Positions 11,194 to 22,273 of a stretch of 64,000 bases of DNA are shown here, piece after piece. The position numbers and the translations under genes were made by a program. The stretch comes from Chiua virens. Lineage: Eukaryota; Basidiomycota; Agaricomycetes; Boletales; Boletaceae. Below the pieces are notes generated by a model. It was not told where the DNA came from, did no database searches, and worked only from the letters and a program-made list of their open reading frames with translations. The stretch's first letter is position 1, and the number at the start of each line of letters is the position of its first letter. The stretch spans positions 124,001 through 188,000 of the forward strand of contig JAHNUO010000037.1 in the NCBI GenBank assembly GCA_019787685.1, in the 5' to 3' direction.

Positions 11194-11685
11194 GGTACTG
11201 CACAGTGGTAATAGTTTTTCATGTGGATTTCACCACTTTCTACCCTATAGGGCTCTCACCCTCCCAATGAGACTGCCAGCTTGGTCCCAACAACCTGAAG
11301 GTCTCCCAATAGCCATTCTGGTTTGGTAGCCCCTCTATTCTGCTGTATATGGGCCATTCCAGATTATGGCTGTACCCAAGAGGACTTATTTCCTCCACCA
11401 GGACCCCCCTAATGAGAGCCACACCTATCCCACTAATATCATGTGACTCTCCTGATTCAGCATAAGTGGTGACATCCTTATGACATATGACACAAAGGGA
11501 TGGGTATGAGAAATAAAGGGAGGGAGACCAGGGATTTGAACCCCATAGCTATGATAGCTACCAGATGGTGGGTTGTATCACTACACTACCATCTCCTGGT
11601 TGGCTACTTAATATCAGGGAGTTGTAGTAGATAGTCTACCATGAATTCTTCAGCCCAGATAGTACCCTCTATCTTGAATCAATTT
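11194..11685. other. Spacer between Gypsy A2 and the Plavaka-type element
   Basis: AT-rich, CpG-poor sequence with no coding signal that I can support. Its only recognisable content is the tRNA-like sequence at 11523-11596. Confidence 0.6.
11523..11596 (-). other. tRNA-like / SINE-type RNA polymerase III sequence
   Basis: On the minus strand there is an A-box-like TAGTGTAGTGA, a B box GGTTCAAATCC, a T-arm (TGGGG TTCAAAT CCCTG) and complementary acceptor-like ends (GGAGA...TCTCC). A short self-complementary hairpin TAGCTA-tca-TAGCTA sits where a long variable arm would be. The total is 74 nt and no clear anticodon arm forms, so it is more likely a tRNA-derived SINE or tRNA pseudogene than a working tRNA. 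Confidence 0.55.
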
Positions 11686-11722
11686 CATTAGCAAATTGTC
11701 AAGGTACTTTTTTGGCTGTTAA
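11686..11722 (+). repeat. Left terminal inverted repeat of the Plavaka-type element
   Basis: Begins CATTAGCAAATTG and continues with CAAGGTACTTTTTTGGCT. It matches the reverse complement of 30625-30660 at about 80 percent. Most mismatches are scattered single bases, as expected in an old element. Confidence 0.6.
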
Positions 11723-12033
11723 TCACATCTTTTTGTGCTTTTAGCTGCATTTACCAGCTTTTTGTGTATCACATGAACTTGTTTAAAAGGAGCTAAAAGT
11801 AGATTGTTTTGCTTTTAGTGTTCTGTTAGATCATTTTACAGTCTGTTACAGTATGTCTGCACTTTTAGGGCTCACATTCAGTCCCTAAAAGCAAATAAAA
11901 TCAATTAAAAGTATCTGGCATACTACTAAAAGTAATACCCAGTCTGAGTAAAATCAACAAAAAGGAATGAAAAGCAACAAAACAAATAAGTTAGCAAGCA
12001 TGGAATAACAAACATTCTGATTGGCTGAAACAG

Positions 12034-12669
12034 TGAAGAAAGTAAATCCCAGCTGAAGTGCAATACTCAGGGGGATGGAAATAGAAAAGAGAGTGAAGGA
12101 AATGTGATTCCATTTGACCCAGGGACAACCCTGAGTTGGTGAATGACAAGAAATAGGTTTTTAGTGGTCTGAGATGAATCCGAGGTGAATCTGGATCAAA
12201 ATGGACTGAAAAGTGTCCAAATCCAGATTGAGAAAACCTGAGGAAAAGAGGAAAAACAAACATCAACTGAAAATGATGTGAGACAGATGCATGTGGGCAA
12301 AAGCTACTGTATTTTGTCAATACAGTGTGTTTTATAGTCCTCAGGAATACCCTCAGACTTGTCCTAAGTAAGGATAATAATAAAAAGAAGGTTTTTGTAT
12401 GGTATAAAGTTTGAGGGGCACCCAAACATCCCTGCAAGGGCTGCATGACATGGTCTAGCCAATGGCAAGTATGAATAAGGAGCAATAAAATAAAATAAAA
12501 GAGTCTGAGCCAAAACAAGCATGGCTATATTAATCTGGATGAATTTACACATACGATCAAGCAGGTAATGGTAGATTCAAGTGGATGGATAGTTTGGATT
12601 CAGATTCAGGTGATGACGGCAAATTGTGAGAATGTGCTTTATGAGCACAAGGAATGTCTATTCCTTACA
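12034..12669 (-). repeat. Solo LTR F0 (family F, 636 bp)
   Basis: It matches F1 (45831-46442) over its length in the opposite orientation. In LTR orientation it starts TGTAAGGAATAG and ends CTTTCTTCA. It contains CAGGATGTTTGGGTGCC-like similarity (here GGGATGTTTGGGTGCC) and a TATA-type ACTATAAAA followed by CACTGTATTGACAAAATACAG. The flanks are ACAG and ATGG, so no clear duplication remains. Just right of it, 12670-12770, is a short imperfect tandem duplication (GTCCATGAATGG units). Confidence 0.8.
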
Positions 12670-12989
12670 ATGGTGTCCATGAATGGCACAAGAGAAGTGG
12701 CATGCTGATTGGCTGAAAGGAGGGTCCATGAATGGTGCAAAATAAGTGGCTAGGTGGTGGGCAGGAAGGTAATGATTGAATACTTGAATGGAACAACTAC
12801 TAGGATGTAAGCAGCAGGGAGAACAAAACAGCAAAGTGAAAAGGGAAAAAGGCAAGGAGCAGGTATGTATAGGATATGGTGCATTCTATCATGGTATGAG
12901 ATCTGCTGGGAAGCCAATTCTGCAGAATTGTCAGCCAGACAGTCAGGGAAAGATCATACAATGAGCAGTAATGAGCTTACACATCTGAG

Positions 12990-15900
12990 CCCAAGGATCA
13001 AGCCTGAACTGGCCCACCAATGGTTGCTTGAATGCTCCAGGAAGAGGGCTGTCCATGGTGGTGAGTGAGCACACTGTGCTGGCCACAATATTCCCAAGCA
13101 TGTCTATACTGTGGTTTGAGATGGAATTGAAGTATGATGAGGTTTGTCCCCCCAGTTCTGCAGTGAGAATGTGGAGCCTTGGTGCTCGCCTTTCCAGTGG
13201 CCTTGTTCAGGGTCTGGGGTTGCTTCTGATTATACCAGCTACTAACTGTGGGCTCCTGTCCATCATTCAAATTCTGTGTGATTTCCAGCTTCTCCATTGC
13301 AGCAAGCTGGAAGGCATGTTTAAGCTATAGACACATCATTAGCTTACTTGATGGGCACCCGAAAATATCAATGCAAACCACAGCAGTACAAAGTGCAAGC
13401 ACACCCCTTACTCCATGATTGCACTTCAACAGAAGGTCCAGCCCAGGGATGTCAACCCAACCTTGATGTCTTGCAAATAGGTGAGACCAAGAAGCTGAAG
13501 GAGAAGAGGAGACTCAAAAGTGCTAAGTTTATCAGTGCTGTCATACTTTTCATATGCAAATGCCTGGTCTTCCAACAATAGGGCTGCCATTTTCGTCAAA
13601 GTGGTTTCCTCAGCTGTGTTCTTCTTGAGGCATGTCTTTATGACATGGGTTGCCACATTTCTCACCATATTACACCAACATGCAAGGCACTGACAGGCCT
13701 ATTGGCAGAAAGAGACAAGACTAAGTAGCATAAAGAAGATAATTATGAGAATACACCAGATTGTAGATTGCCAATCCATGTTTAACATCATTATGCATCA
13801 GGTTGAGTGAAGGGTAGACATGCTAAATAATGGCAATGAGAACATGTGTCAGGTCGCTGTCAGTGATGGTCCATATGTTCACCTGGTCCCCATACCACAA
13901 GAGGAGGCTTGGGAGCACCATGTTTGACCACTTATCTTCTGGGTCATCTTGTAACTGCAGTGGGAGGTCATTCTTTGTTGATTTACTAACCCTAGACCCT
14001 CTATCATTAGTGGCAGCCCCCTTTGATACAATCTTATGTGACTTCCTCAAGCCTGAGGCCACCGTGGTGACTGATTGATAGAGCTTGTTATCGCCACTTC
14101 CTGCTTCTTCAGTCTTTCCTGACTCCCACAAAGTGGAGGAGGGTTCTTGTCAGGCAGGATTTGGTGGCTACCTGCAAAGTATCTGTAGCATGGGAATATT
14201 TTACATAACAATAACTGTACAGTTGCTTTTCTTCACTAAAAGCAACAAAAAAAGCCCTCGTTGCACTAGTTGGTTTTTGTGGCATGCAAAGATGTAAGTG
14301 TCCTCTTAGAGCGAATATAACTGTGATTAATAATTTGTCAGGTTTATTGATAAATTACCTTGCATTGCACCCCATCTCCTTGACAAAGTGCAAGTCCCTC
14401 CTGATGATGATCCACATGATATTTGTGACTATCTGTTCTACTATGATCCCATATATTTTCCTCTTCAAAATGCCTTGTGTTTCAATACCCCTGAAAACCT
14501 CTGTGTTTGGTTGAAGAACACTTTGAAGGTTCACTCGGTTTCATGCATGCAATGCAATGTTGAATTCATTGGTTCTGTCTCGTATAATGGTATAAATATC
14601 ACCATTTTCTTTGTTCCTGCTCGTCTAACATTTGTCAACCCCCCCATATACTTTGCTGATAGCAATTATACCCATTGTCACCTTCTGTGAGAAATTGTTG
14701 ATGAACCACACCCCCAAAGTGATATGTGCCAATCTCGATTGTCTGATAGATGACGGGACCTTCTACCATGGTTTTTTTATGTTGACTCTGTGTATGAGGC
14801 TAACTTGAGCTCTTTACCAGTTGATGTTCTTGCCAAGTTGGTATCATCTCTGTATTAGAAATTGGCGCTTGAAAAGGAATATGGTTTCTGCTATAGTATC
14901 TCATTTCGTTTGTTGTTGTGCATCATTCCTGACTCTTAGCTTAGCTGACTTGGCATGGGAATGTGAACACATCAATCTGCTCGATACCTGTGATTGGGAC
15001 CACCTTTCCCTTGTAGCATCTTATTTCGAGTGTTTGTATGGCCCCGCCACCTGTATTTGTTGCTGATGCAACTACCACATTGATTTCTTGGGCTTCTTTA
15101 TCACCCAATGCTCTCATAGATGCCCTCCATGAATTGACTCTCGACTCAATATCAACCTGTATTCAGTGTCTTATATCTCCTGGCCGCCCATCTGTTAATT
15201 CATGTTCATGCTGCAAAACATGTACAGGACTGGTGAACCACATTATTGAATGTGTCTAATATCGAGTATCAACCTAGAAACATTGTATGATGTTTTACTT
15301 GCCTATTTCCCCTTTGCTTCTCCTGATGAGCTGTCAAGGGAGACCTTCATGTTGCACATCCTTCAATACAAATATAGTGATGACATTATCTCATGCTTAT
15401 CAAAAGCCTTGAGCTCTCCTCTGGAGATTCAGCTGCAAGTGTAAACTGGACAAGGTGATCAAAAAGAAGCAAGTTTCCACTGACTATGACCATGCGTGGC
15501 CTAATGTAGTTCCCTGGTGGTGCAACCAGTTTCTTGTCAATTTCTTGATAAATTTCCACCCAATATCACATATATGTTTCTGAGAATCTTAGAAATTATT
15601 TGTCTTGCTGTTTGTCATTGTGTATTAGCCAGTAGGAGTCGGGGACTGGTGCCTCCACATGCCGCTATGATGATCTTCTTGTTTGGGAGGGCTTTGACAA
15701 CACCCATGGTAGTCTGTAGGTCACACAGTGAGTATGCAATTTCCTTCATATAGTAAACCCCACTGAGTTATGGTTGAAACTCAGTTGACTTTCCTTTGAT
15801 ATGAGGCACAGACCTCTTACCTCAAGCTCTCAGGCTGGCTGGGGCTGGAGGTTAGTACCTCCATGCCATCTGTCATATCCAACAAGTCAAGTTCTTCTTT

Positions 15901-17030
15901 GTCGCTTAGTACATTGTGCTTTTGTTTCCCTTTTGTTTGGTCTGAGTTATGTGGGCTTTGGGCTCCAGTCACAGTCTCAAGTGATGTTATGTATTTGTTG
16001 ACCTGCAAGTCATTGACTGAAACTATTTGAGCCATTGCCATGGTGCAAGTCAACACACACAGCTGCCAGCAGTAAGTAAAGTCAGTATGTCATACATATT
16101 TATATATTGCAATAACTCTCACCTTTGAAGTTATCTTCAACTGTTTGACCATGAGATGGCACTCATCATCATCAGAGTTGTCCATAAGCACTAACTCTGT
16201 TGGCACAGGACTGAGACTTCTACAGTCATTGACCTCTATTTTTGGTGCCCACACATTAGTGCTAATTCTAATGGTAAGTGGTGTTAAGTAGTGTCTAATT
16301 TAGCACTTACAATAACATAGAGGGCTTGCCAGTGAGGGCACTGGCACTTGAGGCTATAGCCTTTGTTACCCTCTTCTTGGTCATCTTTACCAGAAGTTCA
16401 CACAACTTGCCTGTATTCAGCATTTGCTCTGCAGTTTCAAACCCTTAAAGCCCCACCTTGTGAGTACACTAGGCCACTCGTGTGTGCAAACACTCACAGG
16501 GGTAATGTGGTGGAAGGGGGTTTATTGGTGGTGTGAGGATAGCTGGCACCTTGTCATCAATGTTCTTTCAGACAACATGAGGTTTGGGGCACACAGCTGC
16601 TCAATCCTTGGTTGCATTCTCTTACTCCAACACCATGTTGGCTTGCACTGCTGAGATTCACTGGTAAGCATCTTTGAGTGCTAACTTTTTGGCTTGTTTG
16701 GCTTGTCTAACCTGCTTGTTATCAGCACATTTCTGTTCTAATGTGCACCTTGGTGCTGGTTTGTCAGGTAGTCCTGGTCAAGCCATTGCATTGGCATGCT
16801 GAGTACAATAAGGGGAGAGCTTGGTAGGCTGAGACTCTCCCCCAGGTTTGTCAGGCACTCCTGTTTGAGTGGTCACATTGCAACAAGAGGAGGGTTCAGT
16901 AGGCTGAGACTCCTCCCTGTCCTCAGATCTCCAACGACTTGGGGCTACCATGGCTGGTACAGGATTGAAAGGAAGGACATAAAATGAGTGGGTCAAAGGA
17001 ATGGAAAAAGAGATAACATGTGTGACTTCA
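12990..17030 (-). pseudogene. Divergent companion gene in the Plavaka-type element, degraded
   Basis: Minus-strand pieces can be followed in order. The N-terminal part near 17020-16340 is rich in Lys, Ala and Gln and probably coiled-coil (RQAKQAKKLALKD). A middle part lies at 16200-15817. A C-terminal part at 14131-13000 includes KWSNMVLPSLLLWYGDQ. The pattern resembles a large basidiomycete-specific family of uncharacterised multi-copy proteins, judged from memory. It is divergent to the transposase, has many stops, and is interrupted by unidentified plus-strand sequence at 14200-15800. I do not assign a function. Confidence 0.4.
14284..15760 (+). other. Unidentified sequence with coding-like fragments inside the companion gene
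   Basis: Short plus-strand open stretches at 14388-14690, 14821-15066, 15038-15259 and 15250-15444 follow each other in different frames. They include YFPFASPDELSRETF, which looks protein-like. They interrupt the minus-strand companion gene, so this may be another old insertion. I do not recognise the family and see no terminal repeats. Confidence 0.3.
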
Positions 17031-17333
17031 TTTACTTCAATGTTATATGATGCACGGACCCTCACCCTTAGCCATTTCAGTGCATCCTTTCCTGGCTCTT
17101 GGTCCTTCTGGCCTCTGCTCATCTGTCATCACCAGTAGTTACCTCTGGTCTATCAATACCACTGCCATTGTAGTCATTTACCCATCATGCCAGGGAACGC
17201 CCAGTTGCAATACCCATGCAACATTCCAGGTTGCCTTTATTGGTTCAAAAACCAATCCAGCTTGACTCAGTATCTTCACACAAAGCACCCTTGAATGTCT
17301 GTCTCACCCACTCCCTCATCACCCCCTTACCTG

Positions 17334-17908
17334 TAGTGTTTCAAAGTCCAATCTAGGACTGCTCAAAAGACTGGCAACTGGACCAGACTGGACTGGTAGG
17401 CAACTGGACTACAGTTGCAATTGTATCTAGTTGCTGACCAGTCTAGTTGCCAGTAACTTGCCTTGATTTTGAAAAAATAAAAAAGAGCCATTTAGCTCCT
17501 ATCCATGGGTACTTCCCACAATATTTTCAGAATTTTAGGTATTTTATTTGAATTTCTACAACAAAAACCAAGCTATGACCCCCTCTGACTGACATGCCAC
17601 CCAGAAATGGCCATATTGTTTGATCCTGTCATCCAAATCTTATGGTCCAAGGGTCAGTAGGTAGCCAGGGATCCACAGTAGCTTTCATTTCACCATGACT
17701 AATCATGGTTTCCACAGGATAGGGGTCAAAAGACAGTTTTGCACAAACCGGTCACAACTGGTTGCAACTGATCAAAAGACTGTTTTGGACCAGTTGTTTT
17801 TGGACCAGTTGTGGTTGGAAGGGCCCAGGACCTTTCTAGGACAAGTCTTAGTCTGGTTGCCTTATTTGGACCGTGGAAAACCGGACTGGACCGGACTTTA
17901 AAACACTA
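17334..17908. mobile_element. hAT-type MITE (575 bp)
   Basis: The terminal inverted repeats are TAGTGTTTCAAAGTCC at the left and TAGTGTTTTAAAGTCC, read inward, at the right. The flanking 8-bp repeats are CTTACCTG (17326-17333) and CTCGCCTG (17909-17916), matching at 6 of 8 with two transitions. An 8-bp duplication and TAGTGTT-like ends are typical of hAT elements. The inside has no ORF and repeats AACTGG/CCAGTT motifs. It lies between the two divergent genes of the Plavaka-type element. Confidence 0.72.
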
Positions 17909-18217
17909 CTCGCCTGCCATTGGAGCCACCTATCCAATTTCCAGATTCACCAAACTCCCTGCCTTCTTGTTCTCTGTCACTGGAACTTCCAGACTCAGAC
18001 AAATCTCCCCAATCTCCCCAACTCAACGCTGAGTACTTTGGTCTCAGCAATTCCCTTCTTCAAAACTATCATTTGATTCTGACAGGTAACACATAAAATT
18101 TCCAGACCTCTAACCACCAACTGAAATCTTTGACAGGGTGACCGTGAGATGCTTTGGGAGCATTCCTTCCAGTTGGCACACCACCAACACCTCATGAACC
18201 ATGTGCCCCAACTGACT

Positions 18218-18951
18218 AGGCTCCCTTTGAGAATCGCCTCCAATTTGAATTGGCAGATTTCCTATATAGTTGCAATTAGATGCCAGCACAACAAATTGAT
18301 ATGCTACTGGATATATGGGCCAAAAGTCTCCATGATGCAGGTGGTAGACCACTTTTTGCCAGCCACAAGGGCCTCTACAGAACCATTGACACTATTCTAC
18401 TTGGTAATGTCAAGTGGCAGTGTTTGATGGTCAAATACACAGGCACACTAGAAGATGGTGAACAATCCCCTTGGATGGAAGCTACTTACAATGTCTGGTT
18501 TTGATGTCCCCTGCAGACTATACACAATATGCTTGCTAACCCTGATCTCAAGGACAAGATGGACTTCAGACCATACCAGGAATATAATGCCCAATTGGGT
18601 GATCAGTGTTTTCAAGACTTCATGTCGGGGGATTAGGTCTGGGATCAATCCATAAGTATGATGTTTTGTGCCTTGGCAATATTTAAAATGATTGTATACT
18701 ACCAGGATATCATAGCAGATGACAATCCTAAGTGCAAGGGTGTAGCTTTCATTCCTGTGATTCTTGGCAGCAACAAGACTACAGTCCCAGTCACCACTGG
18801 CCAACACAATCACTATCCCTTATATGTATTTATCCCTTGGTAACCTCCACAACAGTGCTCAATGGTCACACTGCCATGGTGTGACCCTAATTGGTTTTCT
18901 GGCAACACCAAAAAGTAAGTCCATCCATTCTAATTTATTTCGGCTCAATAC
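18218..18951 (+). pseudogene. Plavaka-type transposase, N-terminal and core part
   Basis: Order of motifs: RLQFELADFLY, MLLDIWAKSLHDAGG, PLFASHKGLYRTIDT, VKWQCLMVKYTG, PWMEATYNVWF, then after a stop NMLANPDLKD and DFRPYQEYN, then DFMSGD. Near 18745-18915, in changing frames, come pieces equivalent to FIPVILGSNKTTVPVTTGQ, the Y-P-L-Y strand and an IGFLA-P-K-S motif. These match what I know of Agaricomycete Plavaka transposases, cut-and-paste enzymes with an RNase H fold. Stops and frameshifts are frequent. The coding part stops at 18951 where LTR A3 is inserted. Confidence 0.7.
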
Positions 18952-19557
18952 TGTTACAATCATGTTTCACTCATTACCTTTTCCTCCTCCTACCCAAACT
19001 CTACTCCATTACTCAAGATACTTCATTATCTATTACGGTATACTTTGCCTCATGTCAAGGCTATCCACAGGATCATATCCTATTCACCACCACATTATGA
19101 TATTTATATCATCATCATCAGACATGTGTTATCACACAATATCATAACCCATGTACAACACACGTGTATTCACACATTATCTCTTATCTATGATTCCATA
19201 TGACTCATATCTATCATTAAAGCAGTGCTTATCTCATAACATGCTTATACCGCATTGTTACAGCATTGTTTCCTCATGTTATCCCACCTTATCATCCAAT
19301 CAGGACACTATTACTTATCATGTACTTCATACTCAGATTAGATCTCTGATTGTACTTTTAGTATATAAGACTTGAATGCATCACCAAGGGAGCTCTAACA
19401 AAGTTCACCTTTGGATATTCCCCATTGTCTCTCATAGATGGATCTCCTCTGTAGTTCTTGCCTCACTCATTGGATTCACTTGCATCACAACCTACACACT
19501 GACCACTACAACCACTTGCAAGTAACTCATAATCCATGTTTGTTCTAGGTTGTTTCA
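18952..19557 (+). repeat. Solo LTR A3, diverged family A (606 bp)
   Basis: Begins TGTTACAATCATG and ends CTAGGTTGTTTCA, like family A, with a TATA-type AGTATATAAG near 19360. The flanks are AATAC (18947-18951) and AACAC (19558-19562), a 5-bp duplication with one transition. It interrupts the Plavaka-type transposase, whose coding sequence resumes after it. Confidence 0.85.
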
Positions 19558-19701
19558 AACACAGTAACTGTAATATCTAGCCACCCATGATCAAGCCAAG
19601 ACTGTTCAATTCTGCAAGTTTCACCTCCAACTGTTTCATGTATCATTGTCACATATCCTTCAAGTCCTCAAACCCTACTTGAAATGATGGGAGATTGTGC
19701 A
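19558..19701 (+). pseudogene. Plavaka-type transposase, middle segment
   Basis: This short segment lies between two insertions. Its 3' edge (GTGCA) continues at 27963 after removal of the nested LTR B block. Fragments resemble the FCKF..QLFH..L...LK region that precedes the YGLGPYITDYEEQALLACIV motif found after 27963. Confidence 0.6.
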
Positions 19702-19761
19702 TGTTATGGTAGTTCTGGGTAAGATCTAATGTAGCTGCAAAAGTGCTAAGTAACAAGTGGC

Positions 19762-20412
19762 TGTTACGATTTCTTTCTTTTCTTTACTTTTACTACTTCA
19801 CTTCGCTTGATACCTAGGTATCCTCATACGTTCATCCATACTTTGTTTTCTTTTACCTTTACATAACCAGCATCGGCATCACCCGCATGCTTACTCATTT
19901 TATTTCACGTCATCATCCAATGGCATTGTATTTGTCATTTCACTTTCATCATTGTCTGATGCCTTCCACATTGTCCATTGTCTCCTTTTGGCCTTTGGCC
20001 CTTCCGCTCTTCTTGGCCACCCATTTTGGACACTTGGTCCATGCATGATTCTCATAGTATAAATACCCACAGTGATACTCTCTTGTACCCTAGTCTTGAT
20101 CTCCACAATCTAGCTGAGTATCCTGCCCCACTCGGGAACACCCCTGTGACCCCTTGACCCTTGACTCTTGACAACTACAGCCAACACCTAGTTCCACCTC
20201 AATGGTCCTTTGGGTATAGATTCCCAACAGGACACTCTCAGCAACGCCTGAGTTCTACCTCGTCTCCACTGTTGGTAATATGCTAACAGCAGTCCTCCTT
20301 GAACTCTTTCAGTGCATCACGTATCAAGTAGTGGTTATTCAAGTTATCGCAGCCACTTGAATACTTAGTGCTTTTGTGGCTACGACAGGTCCTACCCAGA
20401 ACTATCATAACA
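19762..20412 (+). repeat. 5' LTR of Gypsy B1 (651 bp)
   Basis: Starts TGTTACGATTTC and ends ATCATAACA. It contains a TATA-type AGTATAAATACC near 20060, and the same LTR parts as D and the solo copy at 53585. The internal start after it, TAAGATCAAGACTC, is identical in D and is where a primer-binding site would lie, but I cannot name the tRNA. Confidence 0.9.
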
Positions 20413-20518
20413 TAAGATCAAGACTCTTTGAACAGCCTGCCTTTGTGCAGTTAGCTGCCCACCATTACTGGACGACCTCCCACCTGTCCACTCTTGAACC
20501 CCAGTTAGAGTCTTTGGA

Positions 20519-21734
20519 TGTCTAACACCCCCTTGTCCAATTTATCTGATGACAACCCTGAACCCTGAACCCTACCTTCTGAACCCCAGGAGGAAGACCT
20601 TGACATCAACATCAAACACTCTAACCCAGAAGACGAAACTCAGCAACTAGCTGAACGTCTCACTGCCTCCCTTGACATCCCACCCTTGCCTCCTTTGCAT
20701 CCCCTACAACCCCATGAAGGATCAACCCCAGACCACCATCAATCTGGAACCCCTCCATCATCTACACTCCAGCACCACTACCACTGCCCTTGAATCCCAC
20801 CACCTTGTCCAGCAACACGTCTAGCAAAGCAGTCAAGCTTCGCCTCAGAAAACCCTCCACCTATGATGGGTCCTATGACCATGCCATCCCCTGGCTCAAT
20901 GATGTTGCAACATACCTCTTCATCAATGACCCCATCTATGACACTGACAACAAACGAGTGGCTTTCGCCCTCTCATTCATGACTGAAGGGTCCACCAAAA
21001 CCTGGGCAAATATCTTCTATGCAAAGTCCATTCTGCTCTGCTCCTTCAGAACCTGGGCTGATTGGCAAACAGAGTTCTGCAAGGACTTCGAACACCATGA
21101 CACCAAGGGCAACGTAATCACCTGGCTCTTCACCACTCATTCCACCAAGAACAAAGATGTCCCTGCCTATATCTCCTCCTTCCACAACAAAGTCACCACT
21201 GTGGGCCTCACCAGGTCTGACTCTGTCCTCATCAACTTCTTTGCGGCTGGCCTTCCCCCCTCTCTCATGAGGCATATCCAAGGCATGGACATGGTCCCTA
21301 CCATGATCAACAAGTGGTATACCCAAGCTATGCATTTCAAAATGCAATGGGAGTATGCCAACGAGATCACCTGTCAAAACAAGAAACCCACCACTGCCAT
21401 TGTCTTTCACAACAACCCCCCTCGCAAGAAGGAGCAAGACCCTGATGCCATGGACATTGACACTATCCACATCCCACCCAAGATGACCAAAGCAAAGCAC
21501 AAACAATGCTTCAAGCAAAACCTTTGCTTCCAGTGCCACCAACCCAGCCATTGCACCTCCTCTTGCCCAGTCTTTATGACCAAACCCTTGACCACTCCTG
21601 CATCAATCTCTAAAAAGGTGCAGAAAGCAGAACCCAAGCAAGAACCCGTTCCCACTCTTGTTGAAGTAGAAGACAACGACGAAGAGGATGCTATGAGCGT
21701 CAACAAGGTGACTACCCTGGTCACGGGTTTTTAA
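20519..21734 (+). CDS. Gag of Gypsy B1
   Basis: The main open frame is 20790-21734 (314 aa). A likely earlier start at 20519 (MSNTPLSNLSDD) is closed by an early TGA. The capsid-type region includes YDGSYDHAIPWLNDVATYLF, AFALSFMTEGSTKTWA and FRTWADWQTEF. A zinc knuckle CFQCHQPSHCTSSC (C-X2-C-X4-H-X4-C) lies at about residues 246-259. The end is acidic. It is better preserved than any other Gag in the window. D has the same protein with one stop. Confidence 0.85.
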
Positions 21735-21789
21735 GGAGGAAGACCGATTTGATGCTGGTATCTTCCCACTCTTGTAGCCATGTACTAGT

Positions 21790-22240
21790 AGCTGAACTCT
21801 CCTCTCAATCTATGCAAATCCCCATTAGATTGAACACCACTACTACCTCCAAAGACATTGACACCCGCACCCTCATCAACTCTAGGGCCAGGATCAATTG
21901 TATCGACTGGCACTTTGTCCAGAAGTACAAATTCCCAAAAGAGCATCTCGACTCCTCTCAACCCTTTGCCATCACTATGGATGCTTCCAAGTTTGTAACT
22001 GGCAGTGTCCTCCTCCAGACCGATATCAACGCTGACTGGAAACCATGCTCTTACCTCTTGCAGTCCTTCAACACTGCAGAGCAAAACTACAACATCTACG
22101 ATTGGGAACTCCTAGCGGTTATCCGGTCCCTCAAAGCTTGGGACCGCCACCTTTGTGGCAGTGCACACCCTGTAATGGTCTTCTCTGACCACAAGAACCT
22201 GAGGTACTTCTGTCAGCCCCAGAACCTGAACCGCTGACAA
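21790..22240 (+). pseudogene. Protease-RNase H fusion of Gypsy B1 (RT deleted)
   Basis: The frame starts in the protease (TLINSRARINCIDWHFVQKY, where D has DSGAGINC) and passes at KEHL directly into RNase H (FAITMDASKFV, LLQTDINADWKPC, NYNIYDWELLAVIRSLKAW and HKNLRYF). The whole reverse transcriptase is missing and the join keeps the frame. The catalytic DSG of the protease is NSR here, so the protease is dead as well. A TGA follows the NLNR motif, where CGA is expected. Confidence 0.85.
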
Positions 22241-22273
22241 GCTTGTTGACTCCTTGACCCCACTGACTTTGAC

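Noticed and set aside
12016..12770. Repeated CTGATTGGCTGAAA near both ends of LTR F0 as a long target duplication
   Set aside because: The copies are not at the LTR edges, and a local tandem duplication (GTCCATGAATGG units) explains the right-hand copy better.
14388..15444. Possible Helitron N-terminal fragments
   Set aside because: The fragments look protein-like, but I could not match Rep or helicase motifs, and found no 5'-TC or 3'-CTRR hairpin end.
20973..21551. Long minus-strand open frame over Gypsy B1 Gag (192 aa)
   Set aside because: It is a shadow of the Gag frame: opposite strand of a well-supported coding region, Gly/Val/Glu-rich composition typical of antisense reading, no motif.
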